NCBI GenBank assembly: GCA_002733135.1
Contig: NVUJ01000002.1
Coordinates: 1 to 64,000 of the forward strand
Origin: Cycloclasticus sp.
Lineage (GTDB): Bacteria; Pseudomonadota; Gammaproteobacteria; Methylococcales; Cycloclasticaceae
DNA: 64,000 bases
Direction: 5' to 3'
The translations under genes were made by a program, and so were the position numbers. This document shows, one piece after another, positions 1 through 8,540 of the stretch (position 1 is the first letter of the stretch; each line of letters begins with the position of its first letter). The notes under the pieces were generated by a model, which saw nothing but the letters and a program-made list of their open reading frames with translations, had not been told where the DNA came from and made no database searches.

Positions 1-1
1 C

Positions 2-211
2 TACCATAAACCTATTTTCTTATCCGGCAAACGCCTTGCTTTTTATTGCGGTGGCGGTATGCGCTCTGCGCTTGCTACGTTAGCGGTACAACAAATGGGT
101 TTAGAGAACCTTTGTCATATCGAGGGTGGCTTCGCAGCTTGGAAACAGGCCGATTACCCAATTGAGGCCGTTAAAATGAAGGCGGTTTCTTTAGAAGGGT
201 TCCAACGATAA
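2..211 (+). CDS. Rhodanese-like domain protein, C-terminal part
   Basis: The window opens inside this gene, and 69 codons remain. The visible part is the C-terminal half of a rhodanese fold. It has an active-site loop with the catalytic cysteine (YCGGGMRS, residues about 18-25 of the fragment), and then the typical ending with an IEGGF-x-AW segment. Rhodaneses carry sulfur as a persulfide on this cysteine. The glycine-rich loop resembles single-domain members annotated as sulfurtransferases, but the substrate cannot be told from the fragment. The gene ends at TAA 209-211. The next gene lies on the opposite strand, so this is the end of a plus-strand unit. Confidence 0.8.
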   Translation, partial: YHKPIFLSGKRLAFYCGGGMRSALATLAVQQMGLENLCHIEGGFAAWKQADYPIEAVKMKAVSLEGFQR

Positions 212-419
212 GAGGCACTTTTATTGCCTGCCACATTACGTGGCGTTGAGTGATTTTTTCAAATAAGAATTATCAACTGTAGAGGCATATCGGTTCCAGA
301 TAATTCATAACCTAAAACAATGTTAGTTTTTTCATTTCTTGCATCATCTTTTTTTGTGGTGGAATTGGCTCTGCACGCCGAAGTTGTGCCGCAATGATAG
401 AAAACCGATCAATCAATGC

Positions 420-992
420 CTAACCCAAATGTGCTGTCTCATTCACGCTGATAACTTTGGTTGCATTCAAACTAAGTGCTTTTATTCGTGATATTGAACA
501 ATAATGTGGAATGAAGTTCAATACCCCGTCCAGTCCAAGCGCATCAGCCAATACTATGTTAATCGGGATTGCATGGGTGTAAACGACCACATTATCCGTG
601 TGATTTGCATCACGAATAGTCTGGAATGCGTCCAGTACCGTTGTGACAAATTCCGCATGGTTTCCGCCTAGATAGCCAATGGGATCATTTTGGAACTTTG
701 CCCATTCCGCCGGATTGGTCATGGTATCTTCGGCGAAGGTATAATGATTATTCTTGTCGGCCTCAGCCAACCCATCAAGCAAAGTCAGCTTGGTCTTTGC
801 TGCGGACGCCAGCGGTTCTGCGGTCTGGTGCGCCCGCTTTAAAGGGCTGGCGTAGATTGCGGAGATTTTTCTGGCTCCCAGAAATGCCGCTATGCTTTTC
901 GAATGCAGTATTCCCTGTTCAGACAGGCCAGGATCAAACCCGTCTATACCCCTTGCAGGTCGCCCGTGTCTTATGAGAAAAATTTGTGCCAC
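420..992 (-). CDS. Histidine phosphatase family protein
   Basis: A 190-residue protein of the phosphoglycerate mutase-like superfamily. The catalytic RHG motif is at residues 8-10 (the phosphohistidine is H9). An acidic residue lies in the GLAEAD segment, and a second conserved histidine is in VVYTHAIPIN near residue 140. Family members are small-molecule or phosphoprotein phosphatases; the substrate is unknown. It is the last gene of the minus-strand acyl-CoA operon and starts 2 bp after the decayed thiolase. Histidine phosphatases are often found in acyl-CoA dehydrogenase/APH kinase clusters, which supports membership in this unit. The second motif (THAIP rather than SHGG) is slightly atypical. 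Confidence 0.75.
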   Translation of the reverse strand: MAQIFLIRHGRPARGIDGFDPGLSEQGILHSKSIAAFLGARKISAIYASPLKRAHQTAEPLASAAKTKLTLLDGLAEADKNNHYTFAEDTMTNPAEWAKFQNDPIGYLGGNHAEFVTTVLDAFQTIRDANHTDNVVVYTHAIPINIVLADALGLDGVLNFIPHYCSISRIKALSLNATKVISVNETAHLG

Positions 993-994
993 AG

Positions 995-1819
995 TTATCT
1001 GTTTCCTATTCCATGCGCTCTATCGTAACTGCGATAGCTTGACCGCCGTCGATACACATTGTTGCCAGAGGCATTGCCCACAGTTACAGTACCATTCTTG
1101 CGAAACGCAGGTCGTAAACCGCTGAAATCACTGGCAACAGCACCATAACGAATCTGCTCGTCCTTATCGAAAACCGTGACTTTGCCACGATTTGTGCTTT
1201 CAACGGGCATGAGTTGACTATCAAAGTAACCCACCTTTTGGGCAGCTTCGGCCCGGTGATAACTTTCAAGCGAAAACGCATCCTGATCTTCGCGTGAAAT
1301 ATCATGCTCTTCCGCAAAGTTTTCCCCGGTAATTCCCATATGGCCATGGCCAAACGAATTAGAAAGTGCGCCTAGCAACATATCGTTAAACTCCGGATTG
1401 TCCAGGCATTTACCCCCCAGCGCATATCTCGCGTTGAATGTAGTGCGTGCGACATCACGGATTGCCTGTGTGCCGGATACAATCGCTTGCAAACCTGAAC
1501 CGCAAAGACGGTTTACCATCAGCGCAGGTGAGGTAATTGGAACACCGGCATTCACTGCAATAACCCGCGAAATATACACGTCAATTGTGTCTGTGTGAAT
1601 CACATGACCGAAAAAGCTTTGATCCACGTCTTCCGGTGATATGCCTGCGCGTTTAATCGCTTCTGTCGCAATAAGCGTGCCTAATGCAGTTGGTGAAAAG
1701 CTTTTTAGTGCACCACCAAAACCACCGATAGCAGTGCGTGCACCGTTTAAAATTACAGCATTGGGCGCAGGTATTCCTTTGCTTTCAATGCCTGACAAGC
1801 AGGCTGTGTTGGGCTGCAT
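995..1819 (-). pseudogene. Thiolase (acetyl-CoA acetyltransferase family), internally deleted remnant
   Basis: The N-terminal thiolase domain is clear, with an ILNGARTAIGGFGG start and the nucleophile cysteine in NRLCGSGLQAI. Thiolases are normally about 390-400 residues, but the open frame here gives about 274. Two deletions can be read. The glycine-rich stretch usually found after AIRD is missing. The frame also breaks right after GNASG: in another frame the DNA that follows reads MCIDGGQAIAVTIERM, which is the normal extreme C-terminus. About 120 residues are therefore gone, including the GHP histidine motif, and the join is out of frame. The enzyme cannot be active. The proposed start is ATG 1819, shortly after the synthetase stop. 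Confidence 0.85.
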
Positions 1820-1835
1820 CCTATTAATATGCGGT

Positions 1836-3473
1836 TCAGAGATCAATATCGTGCGTTCGTTCTCGCAGCACAAACTTCTTTATTTTACCAGTTGAAGTCT
1901 TTGGCAATTCACCGAACACAACATGCTTAGGAACCTTGAAACCAGCCATGTTCTGGCGGCACCACTCAATGGCCTCTTGCGCCTCACAGACCGCACCTTC
2001 TACAAGTTCAACAAAAGCGCAAGGGGTTTCGCCCCATTTCTCATCAGGTTTTGCCACAACAGCTGCTTCGCGGATTTTCGGGTTCCGGGTCAAAACCTCT
2101 TCTATTTCAATGCTGGATATATTTTCGCCACCAGAGATAATCACATCCTTAGCCCGGTCTTTAATCTCCAATACTGCATCAGGGTGCATCACAGCCAAAT
2201 CGCCTGTATGAAACCACCCACCTTCAAAGGCGGCTTTGGTAGCCTTGGGGTTTTTGTGATAACCCATCATGACTGTGTTTGATTGGATTTGAATTTCACC
2301 AACGGTCTTACCATCTGACACAATACTTTTTGAACTGTCGATGTTGCCAACCTGATAATCTTCAACCAACGGGTGGCTCTGTCCCTGACGCGCAAGACGT
2401 TGCGCAATCTGTTCTTTTGACGAATTTACCCAGTCATCCTGCTTTTCGCAAATCGTTGCCGGCCCGTAAGTTTCGGTTAGTCCGTAAAGATGGACAACCT
2501 CGAACCCCATATCTTCCATGCCGACAATCACAGTACTGGGTGGTGGAGCCCCGCCTGTTGCAATCTTGATAATATTCGCGGGGCGTTTTTTCACCGCAGC
2601 GGGCGCATGGATCAACATATTGAGCACAATCGGAGCCGCACAAATATGTGTAACGCCAGAATTTTCTATTTGATCAAATACCATCTTAGGTTCTACCTTG
2701 CGCAGACATACATGGGTGCCACCTACCAAAGTCACCGCCCACGTATGCGACCAACCGTTACAATGGAACATCGGCAGGGTCCACAGATAAACCGTATCGG
2801 CCGTCATACCAAAAGAGATCGTATTGGCGACCGCATTCAGATAAGCACCGCGATGACTGTAAACCGCCCCCTTTGCGTTGCCTGTCGTACCTGATGTGTA
2901 ATTCAGTGTGATCGGTTGCCATTCGTCATTGGGAAGGCAAAGGTCAAAATGCGGATCGCCCTTGGCCAGAAAATCTTCATATTCAACCACGCCAAGCTGT
3001 GGCGCAGGCGCAGTAGCTTTATCCGCGATACGAATAATCTGGGGTTTGGCCTTGGACAACTGCAGCGCCTTCGTTGCCAAATCGGCAAATTCGTCGTCCA
3101 CTAACAGAACCTTAGCTTCGCTATGCTCCAGAATAAACGCTACACTGGGTGCGTCCAGTCTTGTATTGATCGCCGACAAAACCGCACCAAGTGCGGGTAC
3201 TGCATAATGCGCCTCCAGCAGTGCAGGCACGTTTGGGGCAATGATAGAAACCGTATCGCCAACACCGATATTAAAGGTTTTTAACGCAGAGGCAAAACGG
3301 CGAACTCGGTCATTAAACTCATCATATGTGATGTGTCGCGTACCATAAGATATTGCCAGCCGAGCAGGATAAATCTTTGCCGCCCGTGTCAGGAATGAAA
3401 TCGGACTTAAGGGTACGTAGTTTGCTTGCGTCTTTTGCAGTTCGCCTTGCATGGCGCGTTCATCACCGATCAT
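1836..3473 (-). CDS. Acyl-CoA synthetase (AMP-forming), LvaE-like
   Basis: An ANL-superfamily ligase of about 545 residues that activates a carboxylic acid to acyl-CoA through an acyl-adenylate. Visible motifs are the P-loop TSGTTGNAKG, the LYGLTETYGP adenylation motif, the GWFHTGD motif with the conserved Asp, the hinge region (IEIKDRAKDVIISGGENIS) and the C-terminal catalytic lysine in PKTSTGKIKKF. The acid may be short or medium chain. The start at 3473 is chosen because a GAGGG ribosome site precedes it; ATG 3452 is an alternative. The gene overlaps the end of the DUF6285 gene. The neighbours match the lva-type 4-hydroxyacid module, where the synthetase performs the first step. Confidence 0.88.
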   Translation of the reverse strand: MIGDERAMQGELQKTQANYVPLSPISFLTRAAKIYPARLAISYGTRHITYDEFNDRVRRFASALKTFNIGVGDTVSIIAPNVPALLEAHYAVPALGAVLSAINTRLDAPSVAFILEHSEAKVLLVDDEFADLATKALQLSKAKPQIIRIADKATAPAPQLGVVEYEDFLAKGDPHFDLCLPNDEWQPITLNYTSGTTGNAKGAVYSHRGAYLNAVANTISFGMTADTVYLWTLPMFHCNGWSHTWAVTLVGGTHVCLRKVEPKMVFDQIENSGVTHICAAPIVLNMLIHAPAAVKKRPANIIKIATGGAPPPSTVIVGMEDMGFEVVHLYGLTETYGPATICEKQDDWVNSSKEQIAQRLARQGQSHPLVEDYQVGNIDSSKSIVSDGKTVGEIQIQSNTVMMGYHKNPKATKAAFEGGWFHTGDLAVMHPDAVLEIKDRAKDVIISGGENISSIEIEEVLTRNPKIREAAVVAKPDEKWGETPCAFVELVEGAVCEAQEAIEWCRQNMAGFKVPKHVVFGELPKTSTGKIKKFVLRERTHDIDL

Positions 3474-3861
3474 CACCACCACCCTCGTTTATTGCCTTCG
3501 GGTTCACTTCCGCCAACCGGTTTTGCACGCAAGCTAGCAAGTGTTGTCTGGCCTTATCATGACCATCTCGGCCAGATGCAAACTGACCAGAGCGAATGGC
3601 AGCGGCAAATTGTTTGTTGATGTTTAAAAGTGCATCTGGGTCGTCATAGAGTGCTTTTTTGCCCAGTATTTCTGATAGTGCAGTAATTTCTGCCGTGATT
3701 TTACTTTCAGTTCCTCCGAACTGCCTAGCAGCAATACGCATTGCATTTGCAATCATCAATGCGGTGTACTTCTTATCGGCAGGAAGTAGTGGCAAAATTT
3801 CCTGCCTGAAAGTTGCCTCTGCGATCTTAAGCAGATCATCTGCTTGCGGATTATCACGCAT
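3463..3861 (-). CDS. DUF6285 protein, LvaB-like kinase partner
   Basis: A 132-residue, mostly helical, soluble protein starting MRDNPQADDLLKIAEATFRQ, a form typical of the DUF6285 family encoded next to APH-type kinases and acyl-CoA dehydrogenases. In the Pseudomonas putida levulinate pathway the equivalent small protein LvaB is required by the kinase LvaA for 4-hydroxyacyl-CoA phosphorylation. Assignment here rests on the family look, on the position directly after the kinase gene (8-bp overlap), and on the complete lva-like neighbourhood. There are no catalytic motifs. The C-terminal tail GGGDDR is encoded by the same DNA that provides the ribosome site of the next gene. Confidence 0.75.
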   Translation of the reverse strand: MRDNPQADDLLKIAEATFRQEILPLLPADKKYTALMIANAMRIAARQFGGTESKITAEITALSEILGKKALYDDPDALLNINKQFAAAIRSGQFASGRDGHDKARQHLLACVQNRLAEVNPKAINEGGGDDR

Positions 3862-4864
3862 TGTCGGCCTCCTGCGTCATATGCATTATATCAAGTTCAA
3901 GCTCGGGCACGATATGGCGTGTCAAGGCAAGTTCCAGTGAGGGCTCACGTCCGGATATATGGCGATCCCCCTGTTTTATTGCGATAATCGCCCAACGCAT
4001 TGCTGCCATAACCTCCCAGTATAACACTGCCTTACGGTCAATCTTCTCCCCTGAAACAGCCTCATACCCGCTATAAAAATCAGCGCGTGCGCTGATGCCA
4101 CCCGCTTCATTTTGCACGGCTCCAAAACGCCAGCATTTGGCGCAGAACCAGCCGATATCAACCATCGGATCACCCCATGCGGCGAATTCCCAATCCAGAA
4201 CACCCGTTAATGATTGTTCGGTCACCATATAGTTCCCGGTGCGAAAATCATTGTGGCATAGCACAAGTTCCTTAACCGCTTCAGGTGCGTTTTGTTCTAG
4301 CCAATAAAGTCCCCATTCCAATGTTGGTTGCGGCATGTCAGACGCATCCAGTGCCGCACGATATTCATTGATACAGTACAAAGCCGGGGTTGGTGCAGGC
4401 CGGCTTAAAAAATCGAGTTCAGCTTGCCCGTATTTGATCGTATGGGTGCGTGCCAGTTCCCGCCCCAGACGATTGGCCAAAACCTTGCGCCCTCCGCCCA
4501 TCGCAGCGTTGCGCACGATCTTATGACCAGCGGCAGTTCCAGCCACACGGCGCATGATAAAAAACGGTTTGCCAATCCATTGCGGATCAACTGACAACCA
4601 AAGCGGTTCAGGGACGGTCACACCTGCATCAAAAACCTGCCTGAATACGGCATATTCCTGTGCACGCGACAGGCTATCCTCTAAAGACGAGGCAGAGTCT
4701 GTACGCAAAACCGTTTCCAGCGGCGCGCCGTTCACTGTGACATCAAGCAACCAGTTCTGCTGTATAGCCCCGCCGGACAATAAACATAGATTGGTTATCT
4801 CAACCGTGTCGACTTTTCCCAGATGCAACAGGTAGTTTTCTATGCCGAGCCGGAAATCTATCAC
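3854..4864 (-). CDS. APH-type phosphotransferase, LvaA-like acyl-CoA kinase
   Basis: A 336-residue kinase of the aminoglycoside phosphotransferase/choline kinase fold. The catalytic loop is LCHNDFRTGNYM (HxDxxxxN, residues about 204-215). The metal-binding aspartate lies in GVLDWEFAAWGDPMVDIGW. This subfamily is encoded beside acyl-CoA dehydrogenases, and in animals it is fused to them (ACAD10/11). It phosphorylates the hydroxyl of 4-hydroxyacyl-CoA so that phosphate can be eliminated. The start overlaps the dehydrogenase stop by 4 bp (ATGA), so translation is probably coupled. An aminoglycoside substrate is unlikely given the context. Confidence 0.82.
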   Translation of the reverse strand: MIDFRLGIENYLLHLGKVDTVEITNLCLLSGGAIQQNWLLDVTVNGAPLETVLRTDSASSLEDSLSRAQEYAVFRQVFDAGVTVPEPLWLSVDPQWIGKPFFIMRRVAGTAAGHKIVRNAAMGGGRKVLANRLGRELARTHTIKYGQAELDFLSRPAPTPALYCINEYRAALDASDMPQPTLEWGLYWLEQNAPEAVKELVLCHNDFRTGNYMVTEQSLTGVLDWEFAAWGDPMVDIGWFCAKCWRFGAVQNEAGGISARADFYSGYEAVSGEKIDRKAVLYWEVMAAMRWAIIAIKQGDRHISGREPSLELALTRHIVPELELDIMHMTQEADNA

Positions 4865-6063
4865 GCGTCATTCCCCCATCCCCAAAAATCGGTTCGGTCG
4901 TTCAACAAATTGCGCGACAACACCATTTTATGTACTTCGGATGCGCCGTCAATAATTTTGGCTTGGCGCGCATAACGGTACATCCATTCCAGTGGAGTAT
5001 CCTTAGAATAGCCCCGCGCACCGTTCAGTTGTAGTGCAGTATCCACAACCTTATGCAAAGTGTCCGCCACCTGTATCTTTGCCATAGAGACCTCTTTGCG
5101 TGCGAAACTGCCTTGATCCAGTTTCCAGGCCGCGTTCATTGTCAACAAGCGGCCGACCTGAATAGACATGGCTGCATCCCCCAGCATGGTTTGAATGGTT
5201 TCGCGGTCGATTAGTTTTGCGCCGAAATTATCGCGGTCCTCAACGTATTCCAGCGCAATTTCCATCGCACGCTTCGCCATGCCAAGCCATCGCATACAAT
5301 GGGTCAGCCGTGCTGTGCCCAGCCGAATTTGTGTGACTTTCAGCCCATCACCAATGTTCATCAGGCGATTTTCATCAGGAATTACCAAACCATCAAAACT
5401 CAGCTCACAATGCCCACCATGTTCCTCGGGGCCCATGATCGGAATGCGCCGCTCAATGTTCCAGCCGGTATCATCTGCGTCAAACAAAAATGCCGTCAGG
5501 CCTTTACGTGGATCATCAGATGTTTTGGCGATCAGGATAAAATGCTGCGCCTCTTCGGCCCCGGTAATGAACCATTTGCGCCCGTTGATCACCCAGTTAT
5601 CACCGTCTTTTGTAGCCGTAGTATAGGTCAGAGACGGGTCTGAACCGCAGCCCTTTGGCTCAGTCATGGCAAAGGCCGAACGCACACGGCCTTCTGCGAT
5701 CGGGCGCAGCCAGCGTTCTTTTTGTGCGGGCGTGCCGACCCTGTTCAGAATGAACATATTACCATCATCGGGTGCAGCACAGTTAAAGCAGGCCGGACCA
5801 AAGATTGATCGGTTCATCTCTTCATAGCAGGCCGCCATAGCAACCGTATTGATCCCCAACCCTCCAAATTCTTTTGACACTTGCGGTGCCCACATGCCTG
5901 CGGCTTTCACTTTATCGCGCAACGAGGCAAGCACGTCTTCACGGATATTTTCATGCGCATCATAATTGGCATGATCCGCTTCCAGCGGAATTATTTCTTC
6001 ATCCACAAAACTGCGAATGCGGGTTCGTAATGCATCTATTTCGGGGGAGAGTGTGAAATCCAT
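4861..6063 (-). CDS. Acyl-CoA dehydrogenase family protein, LvaC-like
   Basis: A 400-residue flavoprotein with the acyl-CoA dehydrogenase layout: helical N-terminus, FAMTEPKGCGSDPS flavin/substrate-binding strand (about residues 132-145), beta domain, and C-terminal helical domain with the QLNGARGYSKDTPLEWMYRYAR region. It is expected to act on the phosphorylated 4-hydroxyacyl-CoA made by the neighbouring kinase, yielding an enoyl-CoA that can enter beta-oxidation; this is by analogy to LvaC. It lies between the SDR (27-bp gap) and the kinase (4-bp overlap). Electron transfer to ETF is presumed for redox chemistry, but the lva-type reaction may be net redox-neutral. Confidence 0.85.
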   Translation of the reverse strand: MDFTLSPEIDALRTRIRSFVDEEIIPLEADHANYDAHENIREDVLASLRDKVKAAGMWAPQVSKEFGGLGINTVAMAACYEEMNRSIFGPACFNCAAPDDGNMFILNRVGTPAQKERWLRPIAEGRVRSAFAMTEPKGCGSDPSLTYTTATKDGDNWVINGRKWFITGAEEAQHFILIAKTSDDPRKGLTAFLFDADDTGWNIERRIPIMGPEEHGGHCELSFDGLVIPDENRLMNIGDGLKVTQIRLGTARLTHCMRWLGMAKRAMEIALEYVEDRDNFGAKLIDRETIQTMLGDAAMSIQVGRLLTMNAAWKLDQGSFARKEVSMAKIQVADTLHKVVDTALQLNGARGYSKDTPLEWMYRYARQAKIIDGASEVHKMVLSRNLLNDRTDFWGWGNDA

Positions 6064-6089
6064 GGGTTTATCCTATCATTGATTGTTTA

Positions 6090-6905
6090 TTAAAGGCTGC
6101 TAACCAGATGCCCGCCATCTACGGCGATAATTGATCCGGTCATATAACTGGAAGTGTCCGAGGCCAAAAGTAGCATTGGTCCGTCAAGTTCTGAAAGATT
6201 ACCCAGGCGGCGTTGCGGCACTCGCTTGATCAGCTCTTTACCTGCAGCGGTGGCAAAAAATTCACGGTTCAATTCAGTTTCCATATAACCCGGTGCCAGT
6301 GCATTTACCCTGATATCGTGCCTTGCCCATTCAAGTGCCAGTGATTTCGTTAGCTGAATCACGGCGGCTTTGGATGTAGCATATGCCGAAACACCTCCCG
6401 CAACGCGCATTCCCAAAATCGAGGCGACATTGATGATACTGCCTTTAATCTGGGCTTCGGTCATACGCAGGGCCGCTTCACGAGCTACAAACCAGACCCC
6501 TTTCAGATTTGTATCCATGACTCGTTCCCAATCAGATTTTTCGGTTTTTAAAGCTGAGGCTGTATGGGCCACACCTGCGTTATTCAAGACTACATCTGGC
6601 ACACCCAAAGATTTGATTGATGCCGCAAAGCCATTAGCAACACTTTCTTCATTGCAAACATCCATTTCCACCACGCAGATTTGTGCATTATGCGCGCACA
6701 AATCATCCGCTATTGCATTAAAACGGCTGGTCTGGCGTATTGTACGCAATTCACGCGCTAAAGCGTCAAGACGATCACCGCGACGAGCTGCAAGTGTCAG
6801 GTTTGCACCTCTGCTGGAAAACAAATGGGCAGCATGTTGCCCCAACCCGCTGCTTGCACCAGTTATAAGTATATGCCGTGATGTTAGGTCATATAAATCT
6901 AGCAT
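6090..6905 (-). CDS. Short-chain dehydrogenase/reductase, LvaD-like
   Basis: A 271-residue classical SDR. It has the NAD(P)-binding motif TGASSGLGQH (residues 15-24), the NNAG motif, the catalytic Ser in NVASILG, the YxxxK pair in SAYATSK, and the ALAPGYMETEL segment. It is the first gene of the minus-strand operon, with an AAGGAA ribosome site 6 bp upstream of ATG. In lva-type clusters an SDR assists the dehydrogenase in moving the oxygen function to C3. The exact substrate cannot be seen. Upstream (6906-7040) no further gene is present, so the operon promoter should be here. Confidence 0.82.
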   Translation of the reverse strand: MLDLYDLTSRHILITGASSGLGQHAAHLFSSRGANLTLAARRGDRLDALARELRTIRQTSRFNAIADDLCAHNAQICVVEMDVCNEESVANGFAASIKSLGVPDVVLNNAGVAHTASALKTEKSDWERVMDTNLKGVWFVAREAALRMTEAQIKGSIINVASILGMRVAGGVSAYATSKAAVIQLTKSLALEWARHDIRVNALAPGYMETELNREFFATAAGKELIKRVPQRRLGNLSELDGPMLLLASDTSSYMTGSIIAVDGGHLVSSL

Positions 6906-7042
6906 TATCGTTTCCTTATGTATAAAACTGGGTTTTTATATTGTCTATATTCTAAGTATTCTGTCAAGGCGGTAACCTTGTCTAATTATGAGATAAGTCT
7001 CAAATAAACGAAATTGTTCATAATCACCCGATGAGAACAATA

Positions 7043-7187
7043 ATGCATATTGAGAATTTAAACACGATTGAAGCGCTTGATGAATTTCTTCAATGTAATC
7101 AACCTGTTGCCTTTTCCGTTCTAGGCAACAAAGCTGAACGATATAATTTTATACGCAAAACTTTGGTGAAATTTGACTACATGACTT
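7043..7187 (+). pseudogene. Integrase/transposase N-terminal stub cut by an IS3 element
   Basis: The reading frame gives an N-terminal segment (IEALDEFLQCNQPVAFSVLG, then KAERYNFIRKTLVKFDYMTL). It is like the start of a family of integrase-catalytic-domain transposases that begin with a similar AFSV...RYxxIxxTLVRFxY motif. The similarity ends exactly where the terminal inverted repeat of the IS3 element begins (7188); the remaining residues of the frame come from the element. No continuation is seen on the far side of the element, so the rest of the gene has been lost. Confidence 0.6.
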
Positions 7188-7218
7188 TGAGGCTTTCCCA
7201 GTTTAACGGACGGGTTAA

Positions 7219-8080
7219 TTAGAGGGTGTTAGCCCTCTCATATTCATGAGGGCTTACATAACCCAAATACGAATGTCTTCGTTGTCGATTGTAAAACACT
7301 TCAATATATTCAAACAAACTTTGTTTTGCTTGCTCTCTTGTTCGGTAATCTTCATCATCAACCAATTCGACCTTTAATGTTCCGAAGAAACTCTCCGCCA
7401 CCGCATTATCATAACATTCACCTTTACGGCTCATACTGGGCAGCATGCCGTGATCATTAAGCAGTGATTGGTAATCGCCTGAGGATAGGTACTGCCTTGA
7501 TCGGAATGCACGATAACCGGCATTTCCGTGCGCCGATGAGAGATTGTCATCTGTAAGGCATCAACAACCAGTTTCGTGTTGTTACGCTCACTCATTGCTC
7601 AGCCTATGACTTGACGTGAGTATAAATCAAGCATCATTGCAAGGTACAGCCAGAGCCCTGACGGGTGCGTATAAAGGTCGTATCCGAGACCCAGGCCTGA
7701 TTTGGTCTGTCGGTTCGAAATTCCCTTTTCAACTGATCAAGCGCAGGTGCTAGGGTGTTTTTAGAGTTCGTCGTTATAACAAAACGTTTTGCCATCTTTG
7801 CCTGAATACCAGCAACCCTCATTAGTTTTGCAACACGGTTAATACTGACACTTTCTCCGGAAGCTATCAGGTCTTTATGGATCCTAGGCGAGCCATAGGT
7901 TTGACGACTTGATTGATGGAAACAGCGAATCTTAGTGATTAAGCTACTATTACTGCGTTGTGTCTCACTAGGGCGTCTATCTAGCCAATCGTAATAACCA
8001 CTAGTCGACACATTTAACGCTGCACATAAATGAGTTAATGCATGTCGCCGTCGATACTTTTTAATGAATGCGTACTTCAC
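7219..8080 (-). pseudogene. IS3-family transposase orfB, frameshifted
   Basis: The DDE catalytic parts are all present but in different frames. AWVSDTTFIRTRQG holds the first Asp, HSDQGSTY the second, and YDNAVAESFFGTLK the Glu. The frame is lost after RTRQG (the next frame reads LWLYLAMMLDLYSRQVIG). A TGA follows that family-typical text at what is normally a Trp codon, and a second shift occurs after SDQGSTY. At least two frameshifts and one stop therefore inactivate the transposase. Confidence 0.88.
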
Positions 8081-8110
8081 TTGAGTTCCCTTGCACCAAA
8101 AGTAGGCGCT

Positions 8111-8410
8111 TTAGGCGAAGTACGCTGCGGCCTTTTTTAGAATATCAACTTCCTCTCGAAGGCGATCGTTTTCCTGTCGAAGTGTCACTATTTCGCTTTG
8201 GCTTTCTTTAAGTGGTCGGCCTAGTTTATTTGAAAAGGTCTTGTCGCCTTTATGTTCAAGCTGCTCTTTCCATTTATACAACTGGTTGCGGCGGATGCCT
8301 AACTGCACCGCCAGTTCTGATGAGGGTTTTTCAGACTCAATCATCAACCGAACCGCTTCTATTTTGAATTCTCTGGTGTACGTTTTATATGGTTTTCTTT
8401 TGCTATTCAT
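8111..8410 (-). CDS. IS3-family transposase orfA (helix-turn-helix)
   Basis: A 99-residue protein with the HTH_Tnp_1 layout: a TREFKIEAVRLMIES start, an LGIRRNQLYKWKEQL recognition helix, and a leucine-rich coiled coil (LRQENDRLREEVDILKKAAA) ending in the usual LKKAAAYFA. In intact elements a frameshift at this end joins orfA to orfB, but here orfB is broken. The protein could still be made and bind the element ends. It belongs to the element and not to the surrounding operons. Confidence 0.85.
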   Translation of the reverse strand: MNSKRKPYKTYTREFKIEAVRLMIESEKPSSELAVQLGIRRNQLYKWKEQLEHKGDKTFSNKLGRPLKESQSEIVTLRQENDRLREEVDILKKAAAYFA

Positions 8411-8483
8411 ATGGATACTCCTTATGCGACATTGTCGCTTATTTAAAGTATCCGTTAAACTAGGTGAGCCTCAAATCTGTGAA

Positions 8484-8529
8484 ATAAAAAAAGCCCCTGG
8501 TCGTACAATTTTGGTATGACCAGGGGCTT
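8484..8529 (-). terminator. Rho-independent terminator of the urate-oxidase-domain membrane gene
   Basis: A 12-bp perfect stem (AAGCCCCTGGTC at 8491-8502 with its complement at 8518-8529) around a short loop. Read on the minus strand it is followed by a run of T (A-run at 8484-8492 on the plus strand). It lies 12 bp past the stop of the minus-strand gene ending at 8541 and directly beside the IS3 end. Confidence 0.9.
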
Positions 8530-8540
8530 CTTAAAATTAT

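Larger units (their letters stand above)
7188..8473 (-). mobile_element. Degenerate IS3-family insertion sequence
   Basis: The ends are imperfect inverted repeats at 7188-7210 and 8451-8473, both starting TGAGGCT and ending AGTTTAACGGA when read inward, with three mismatches. Inside are orfA and a broken orfB on the minus strand, in IS3 order. No matching target duplication is visible next to either end, which fits an old insertion followed by deletion of flanking DNA. One flank is an integrase stub, and the other is the terminator of the next gene. Confidence 0.85.

Noticed and set aside
1084-1353. Alternative 89-codon minus-strand frame in the thiolase region
   Set aside because: It is another frame of the thiolase remnant and has no family similarity.
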